From Tipula vernalis (lineage: Eukaryota > Arthropoda > Insecta > Diptera > Tipulidae), in the NCBI GenBank assembly GCA_958295665.1, contig OY282560.1:311345236-311409235 (forward strand): 64,000 nucleotides of DNA. The letters are read 5' to 3'. Positions 58,366 to 64,000 of this stretch are shown here, one piece after another. A model generated the notes under the pieces. That model saw only the letters and a program-made list of their open reading frames with translations, was not told the DNA's origin and did no database searches. How positions within the stretch are numbered: position 1 is the stretch's first letter; each line of letters starts with the position of its first letter. A program made the position numbers and the translations under genes.

Positions 58366-58762
58366 TTATTTAAGAAGCTGATGAGCACGTTGATTTGCAA
58401 CTGCTATCCTTGTCTCATTAGATTCAGCCTGTGTTTGTTTGTGCACGCATGTAATTATTTTATTTTTTAAGTTTGTAAATAAATATTTTCAAGAAACAAA
58501 AAAAAAAATAAAATAATTCGATTTAAGAAAGTACAATAAAATAAAACTTAAAAATAACATATTCCCACGATAAAATGTTCGCGTTATATAAAGCAAAATA
58601 AAAATCGTATACATTACCTTGCGATTAACTCGATCTATTTGTCGATTTTGATTTTCGAGCTCAGAACCCATATCAAGTGCCATATTTCTTAAATTACCAA
58701 TCATTGTGTTTACTTGTCCCATATTTTCTTCCATCTCTTCTTCGCGTGCATCATTTGTTATT
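58366..58762 (-). CDS. Snap25: Snap25 penultimate and terminal coding exons (partial gene)
   Basis: Exons on the minus strand: 58762-58618 and 58428-58366. The first follows a TTTTTAG acceptor and reads [20 protein letters not shown], then [20 protein letters not shown] and QIDRVNRK. The donor is GTAATG. The second follows CAAACACAG and reads [20 protein letters not shown] and TAA. This is the C-terminal SNARE helix of SNAP-25, the plasma-membrane Qbc SNARE that pairs with syntaxin and synaptobrevin in vesicle fusion. The central Gln layer (ENQNRQ) and the flanking heptads are intact. Upstream exons (palmitoylation cysteines, first SNARE helix) are not found up to 64000. If they exist on this contig they lie beyond the Tc1 and P-type elements, implying long introns. 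Confidence 0.95.
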
Positions 58763-59068
58763 CTAAAAATAAATTAAAAAAACGTTGTTTTGAATTTAGC
58801 AATGCAAAGTTTTCAAAATTTGTGACGACGTAGTTTTAATTCAAGAACCTTTGGTTAACAAGAACAGGATCTGTGTCCTCAGAATGAAATAAGGATATAA
58901 AATCGAATCCTCATGTAGTATTTACGGCATCGGTGAAAAATACCATAGTAGCAAAAATGTTAGAGTACAAAGATATACCACATCGACATAAAATGGCATT
59001 TAATTTAAATTCGAGGATTTACAATAGAACTTATATCATGATTTCATTAGTGAAAGACAGAAACAGGA

Positions 59069-59071
<3 letters not shown>

Positions 59072-59136
<65 letters not shown>
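59072..59136. repeat. (GA)n microsatellite
   Basis: About 32 uninterrupted GA units inside the Snap25 intron. Confidence 0.95.
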
Positions 59137-59139
<3 letters not shown>

Positions 59140-59554
59140 AGAACTAACTTAAATTATTTTTTCTGTTTTTGTTTGTTTTTATTGTACATTCTCTATAAAT
59201 TTTGGAATATACCAGGCCATTGAATTAGAAACTTTTGATTTTCTAAAATTGCACTATTACTACAAGCAATCTCCGGGAAATTTTATCTTTATTTTATAGC
59301 ACAAGTCTAACGCCGTTTATGACGCACAAATTTATTTACCGTTATTTCTCTTGAATTTGTTATTGAATATTTTTCTAAATTTTGTACTTCGCCGAGCGTG
59401 CGATTGATGAACATTAGGTAACGGTAATACTAAAATAGTGTTATAAATGAGGTATCATAATTTTTTTTTATAAAGTACTGTGTTAGTGGTTCTTTATTGT
59501 GAAAGTGATTTTTGAGAGTTTCGCGTTACCGTCATTATATGACGAAAAGCTGAT

Positions 59555-60633
59555 ATTACATTGATAAAAAAACAACATATTACTGATTTATTGAAACATT
59601 CAACATTAAAACTATATGAAATTGCCAAAATAGTTGGAACCAGTAAACATGTTGTGTCTAGAATTAAGAAATCACTCCAAAATGGCAATGTTGTGACTCC
59701 ACCGGACAGGCAAAATTGCAGAAAACAAAAGAAAACATCCGAAAGAGAAGACCAAATCATCTTAAAATTAACCTTACAGAATCGTAAACGATCAACGGCT
59801 TCAATAAATGACATTATAAAGAAATACGTCATAAACATCTCGAATAGAACATTGCGACGCCGCTTTAAACAATTTGGACTAAAACAGTGTCGTCCGACTA
59901 TTAAACAAAAATTAACGTCCAACATGATAATTAAACGAATTGAATGGGGACGGAAATACAAGCACTTCTCAGTGTCAGATTGGTCTAATGTAAGTAAAAA
60001 TTCCTGTTTGCCGTTTCGTTTTTACAAATTTTCTTAAACGGCCAAATTTTCAGGTTTGTTTCTCGGATGAATCTTCAGTCCAAATTATTGCCGAGAGAAA
60101 TATTTTTGTTAAATGCCGCTCACATGAGCGTTTCAAGGAAGATTATGTTGTACAAAAGGTTAAACATCCAACATCTGTCATGGTTTGGGGGTGTATCACC
60201 GCAAAAGGTTCTTGCCCTCTTCATTTAGTAGATGACATTAAGAATGCTGATAAATATATTCAGATGCTGGATAACGTTTTTTTACCAAAACTCCCCCAAT
60301 TATTTCGCCGTCGGCAAAGGTACATCTTTCAGCAGGATGGAGCTCCTTGTCACACCGCCGAGCCGGTTAAAAACTATTTGAGTTCCAAAAAAATACCGCT
60401 ATTAGATTGGTCGGGGAACTCTTCGGACATGAACCCAATAGAAAATGTTTGGACGGTTTTAAATTCGCATTTATCGAAAAAACACATCACAGACAAACAA
60501 ACATTGATTGAGGAAATTAAAAATATATGGTTCAACGACCCACTTATTTAAAAAACCATAATAAACTCGTCAAGACTATGCCACAAAGAGTCGAAATGTT
60601 GCTCAAGAATAAAGGAATGTGGACTAAATATTA
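59555..60633 (+). pseudogene. Tc1-type (DD34E) transposase with a 64-nt intron
   Basis: Part 1, about 59555-59989: two helix-turn-helix units (ITDLLKHSTLKLYEIAKIVG, then ISNRTLRRRFKQFGL). A GTAAGT...TTTTCAG intron (59990-60053, phase 0) joins it to VCFSDESSVQII. Part 2: the first Asp in FSDES, TSVMVWGCITAKG, second Asp in FQQDGAPCHT, and PIENVWTVLN with 34 residues between Asp2 and Glu, so DD34E. Defects: no in-frame ATG (a TGA lies just upstream), TAA at 60549-60551 replacing a residue near the end, and a one-base shift before LVKTMPQRVEML and GMWTKY (end 60633). The catalytic core is intact. TIRs were not found. It sits in the Snap25 intron on the opposite strand. Confidence 0.85.
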
Positions 60634-61175
60634 AATAATAGATCTATTAAACTTTTATTTAATTTTTTTATATTTATTAAATCTTAATTTAAAAATTTCA
60701 ATGAAATATTGATAAATAAATTGATGCTCTGATATGGAATTCCCCGAAAAACTAAGTTTTATAAAAGTTGCTAATTCAATGGCTATGTACTGTATGTCTG
60801 TAGTTCTTATCTCGCAAAGAAAGGATAAACGATTCAAAATTAAGAAGAAGTTTTCGGAAATCTCATTTTAGTAAATTTGTTCAAACACAAAAATCACAGT
60901 ATTTGGATTTGAACAGTTGATGTGAACCGTTGAATTTGAAATTATTCTGAGCTGGAGTATACTAAACAATAATTTATGATCTGAGGGGATTTATACATTA
61001 TATGATTTAATTTTAACTTGATATGATCAAATCTTTAGATTGGATGAACCAGGACGAGACTCTTAGACGATGGTGGAAGGTAGTGATATATTTTAACTAG
61101 TTTTGGTTGTATATTAAATTAAAATCAACGATTTTCTTTTAAATTTATTTATTATAATAGTTAAACTTCAACTTT
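60634..61175. other. Intergenic/intronic, unassigned
   Basis: AT-rich with no recognisable coding or repeat signature. Confidence 0.35.
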
Positions 61176-64000
61176 TTAGAGACATACGCACAATCTGCAT
61201 TCGCTGGCAATTAAGGATTTAATATTTTTAATTTCCGATTTGGCTTGTTGCTGCTTTTCATTGCTCAATTTGCTTTGTTTAAACCCCTGAAATTTGTTTG
61301 TGCTCCATTTTGCATGTTTTTGAATTAGTATTAATAAGATAGAGTCCAGCAATTCCAAATTGTGCTGGTGGCAGGGGTTATTCTCACTGTACCAATGAGC
61401 GAACTCTTCTTCGCTGTTTGTATGTGTCACACAAACATTTCGAATGTCACTTTTAATATTCGTCATTTGAGGCTGTGGTTGAAAAATTTTCGTCGCAAAA
61501 ATATCAATTTGGAACTTTGAAATCTTAAAAAATATTTCACTTTGTGCGTGAAGCGAGCCAAAATTAGTATTATTTGTGTAGTTTTTATATATTAAAAAGC
61601 GTTCACTTTTAGCTTCTAAAATATCTTCAGATTTAAGAGCCAACCAGCGAACATTTAAGACATTTAACAGAATTTAACGAAAGTTTTTTCTTACAGAAAA
61701 TTTGACAGATTGGCTAGCGAAACTGTAACACAACTTGTCAATTGCTTTGATGGTGACGGTAGCTCGTATTAATATTTTTAAAAATTTGTGTAGAATTTAG
61801 AATTGGCGATGGAATTGGAGGAACTCCGAAAGTTATTTCAATTATTAAAAAACCCTAAAATTCTTAAAGGACATAAACATTAATAATAAAAGACACAGAT
61901 CTTGTGGCGTAAGAAAAAAAGCGAAAATAAATAAATTTGAAAATAAATAATTTGATGTTACAATTTATAAAGTCTTTAATAATTCGGTTTTCAATTTACC
62001 TACATGAACCTAAATAAATAATTTTGAATTTATGCTTAAAATGTACAATGAGCTCCCACAAGAAGATTTGCACAAAGGGCAATTTGGATTTTTGACATTT
62101 CCTTCAGTTTTGCGCGATAATTTTCGCTCTGTTAAGTTGACACTTCAATTTAACGAAACTGAACGAACATTTCTTAAAGGTTCGCTGGACAGTAACATGT
62201 AAACTCCATATACCGCACTGTTACGTTAAATGTCTTAAATGTTGGCTGGTTCTCTCTTTAATTAACAATTGCTTGCAATTGGAACATTTATTGTTTTTTA
62301 AAAACTTATATACAACGTACCCGATGAATTACCTTATAGATGAATCATCAAAACTGTCTTCGTACTGAATGTCTGCCTCTAAAATTACTAAATCCGTGTC
62401 CCCGCCTTCACATTTATCGAGCCATTCAGGTGTGACATCCATCGAGTGTTGTAAACTATTATCGGTACACTCATTAGAAAATTTTTCCAAAAGATCTGTT
62501 ACCAATATTTCTTCTACTATATCCATTTCACAATTAGTCAAAGCCGAGTTTTCTAATAATTTGATTGTCATTATTTTTGCCACTGCATGATTAAATTCAT
62601 AAATCGATGGATTAGTACTGCAACCACCTCGTTGTCTAATAATGCCGAACAAGTTTTCCAAAGGATCTTGATTTAATCGAGCGGTTAAAATAAAATTTAT
62701 TTCAAAATTAGATTGTTGTAAATTGTCAATTAGAGATAAAATCCCATTTATAGATTGTATTATATCATTCAAGCAGTAGACAGTTTTTTTTTGTTTGTGG
62801 TGTAATTTCAGAAAAAAAATTTATCATGGTTTTGAGATTTTCGTAAACTCGGTTTTCAATTTTTAAACCGTATTTGTGAGGGTTTCGATAGAATAAAACT
62901 TTACTGTTAAGATTGTCAAAAAGTCTATCTATTTTTTCAATAAAATTAGCTGTAGCTGACGCGAATAATTTAGTTTCTGTTGAAAAATTGTTAAAATCGG
63001 ACATAGTTCGTACACCTACTGCCACTGTTCGGCTATGTCGCAAATTTCAGTCGCATTTTTTCAAAAGAATTCGCATAAATATGACGATTGGTTAACTTTG
63101 GACACAACTTTGTGATTCTCCATTTCTCCGCTTCGAATTCGACCACAATTCCATCAGGTGTTTTTAAATTACTACTAATAAATGTATTGCTGACGCAATA
63201 TTTTTTAATTCATTTAAATAAAAAAAGGACGTTCTTTACACATTAGGCATGCTGTAACATTTCCTATTATTTGGCCTCTGATCGCAAACTACTGCAACCC
63301 TGGTTACTCCAATTCTCTGCAACGCCGCTAAGGTTATCCAACAAAATTTCTTTTAAATTTTCACTATCCATATTATTTTCACAAAACTATTACATATTTG
63401 GCAATATTTTGTGTTCTTGTTTTATTTATTTGCGAAAAGTCGATCAATATCGTAATTTACCCTATCGTACTCCAAATCTGCTCTAATAGACATTTCGTCA
63501 AACATCAGAATTACTACCTTTTCACTATTGCTTAATTGATCTATTTTCTCCTTAAGTCCTATCAAAATACAATCATTGAAACCGGGTTTTAAGTTTTTGA
63601 TAGGGTCCCAACGACACAACGAAGATTTTGAAGGCATATTCAATTGTAAATTATCTCTAAGAAAATTGTAGCAGGTCGGGGATTTAAAATAAATTTTTTG
63701 TGCAATATTTCTCTGTTCTTGCGGCCACTGCTTCTTTCTATCGACCAACATTTTCACAAATTCATTAGCATTTACACTTATTTTTGGTAATCTTTCAACT
63801 AATCTACAAATTGAAATATCTTTCCTTGATGTTATAACATTTAATTTTTTTTGACGTAAATTAAATTGTTTTCTGATGTTTAATAATCGCCAATTCAAAA
63901 CTCTAATTGTATTGCGTAATAAATCAATGCGTTTAACTGCTTCATTAATGGAATGGAATGAATTTTTAAATTGAATCAAACAATTTTTACAAGAAGGTCC
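61176..64000 (-). pseudogene. P-element/THAP9-type transposase, truncated by the window and decayed
   Basis: Minus strand, reading downward. 63979-63422 has a heptad segment, WPQEQRNIAQKIYFKSPTCY and NFLRDNLQLNMPSKSSLCRW, then VVILMFDEMSIRADLEYD with the first catalytic Asp. 63043-62765 has FIEKIDRLFDNLNSK. 62772-62329 has IIQSINGILSL and LTARLNQDPLENLFGIIRQR with the glycine pair. A TAA at 62329-62331 follows, and the same frame runs on as FIGYVVYKFLKNNKCSNCKQ up to a MITE (61636-62257). Beyond the MITE 61643-61176 continues with EAKSERFLIYKNYTNNTNFG to a stop after ECRLCVCL. Taking out the MITE and one TTA leaves the frame unbroken across the junction. The middle part (63043-63422) is missing or frameshifted. 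The THAP domain would lie beyond 64000. Confidence 0.85.
61636..62257. mobile_element. 622-bp MITE (AGAGCCAAYCAGCG family), copy 2
   Basis: Almost the same sequence as 29079-29699 over its whole length, with only scattered substitutions. TIRs of about 33 bp. Target duplication TTA at 61633-61635 and 62258-62260. It lies inside the P-type transposase frame. Confidence 0.95.

Noticed and set aside
58933..59223. 96-codon frame with Arg-Glu repeats
   Set aside because: It is the (GA)n microsatellite read in frame inside the Snap25 intron.

Overview
This is a repeat-dense piece of an animal nuclear genome, almost certainly an insect and most likely a dipteran. The evidence is spliceosomal introns in AT-rich sequence, SNAP-25 exons whose protein reads like the fly protein, and a transposon mix typical of insects. 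It is not bacterial: there are no operons and no dense ORFs. I cannot name the species.

Only two host genes are supported. (1) A four-transmembrane TMEM179-like gene on the + strand: an inferred first exon at 33309-33384, then well-supported exons at 39333-39735, 39798-40261 and 40704-40741. Its first intron (about 5.9 kb) carries Helitron and copia remnants. (2) The 3' end of Snap25 on the - strand: a penultimate exon at 58618-58762 and a terminal exon at 58366-58428. A second terminal exon with the same phase, length and SNARE-like pattern lies 12.8 kb further downstream at 45544-45609. The two genes converge. The T-rich, nearly transposon-free blocks at 43.9-46.5 kb and 56.9-58.4 kb look like the untranslated sequence following each Snap25 terminal exon.

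Layout. 0-6.6 kb: copies of a modular dispersed repeat (AACTCAACCC-type and CATCATACC-type minisatellites, a T-rich tail module) and a LINE fragment with an AACCT tail. 6.7-13.2 kb: a Ty3/gypsy element with near-identical LTRs but broken genes, next to an older solo LTR. 13.2-15.5 kb: another modular repeat, then unassigned sequence. 15.5-16.9 kb: a degenerate minisatellite. 18-18.8 kb: a Tigger/jerky-like transposase remnant. 19-19.8 kb: an inverted copy of the modular repeat. 19.9-20.5 kb: a Penelope-like remnant. 22.6-24.4 kb: a decayed LINE. 25.0-31.4 kb: a 6-kb inverted-repeat composite packed with nested TIR elements and MITEs, flanked by an apparent 6-bp target duplication. 33.6-36.8 kb: TIR repeats and a Helitron helicase remnant. 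37.6-38.5 kb: a copia remnant. 41.4-43.9 kb: a large palindrome carrying tRNA-like (B-box) motifs. 47.7-48.8 kb: a further TIR repeat. 51-52 kb: a possible hAT remnant. 52.8-56.9 kb: a long-TIR Tc1 element containing a piggyBac element. 59.5-60.6 kb: a Tc1 (DD34E) gene with a 64-nt intron. 61.2-64 kb: a P-element/THAP9-type transposase, split by a MITE whose near-identical sister lies in the 29-kb nest.

No CRISPR array, rRNA or convincing functional tRNA was seen. The most interesting items are the second Snap25-type terminal exon, the palindrome with tRNA-like modules, and the multi-level MITE nest whose insertion order can be read from intact 3-bp target duplications.
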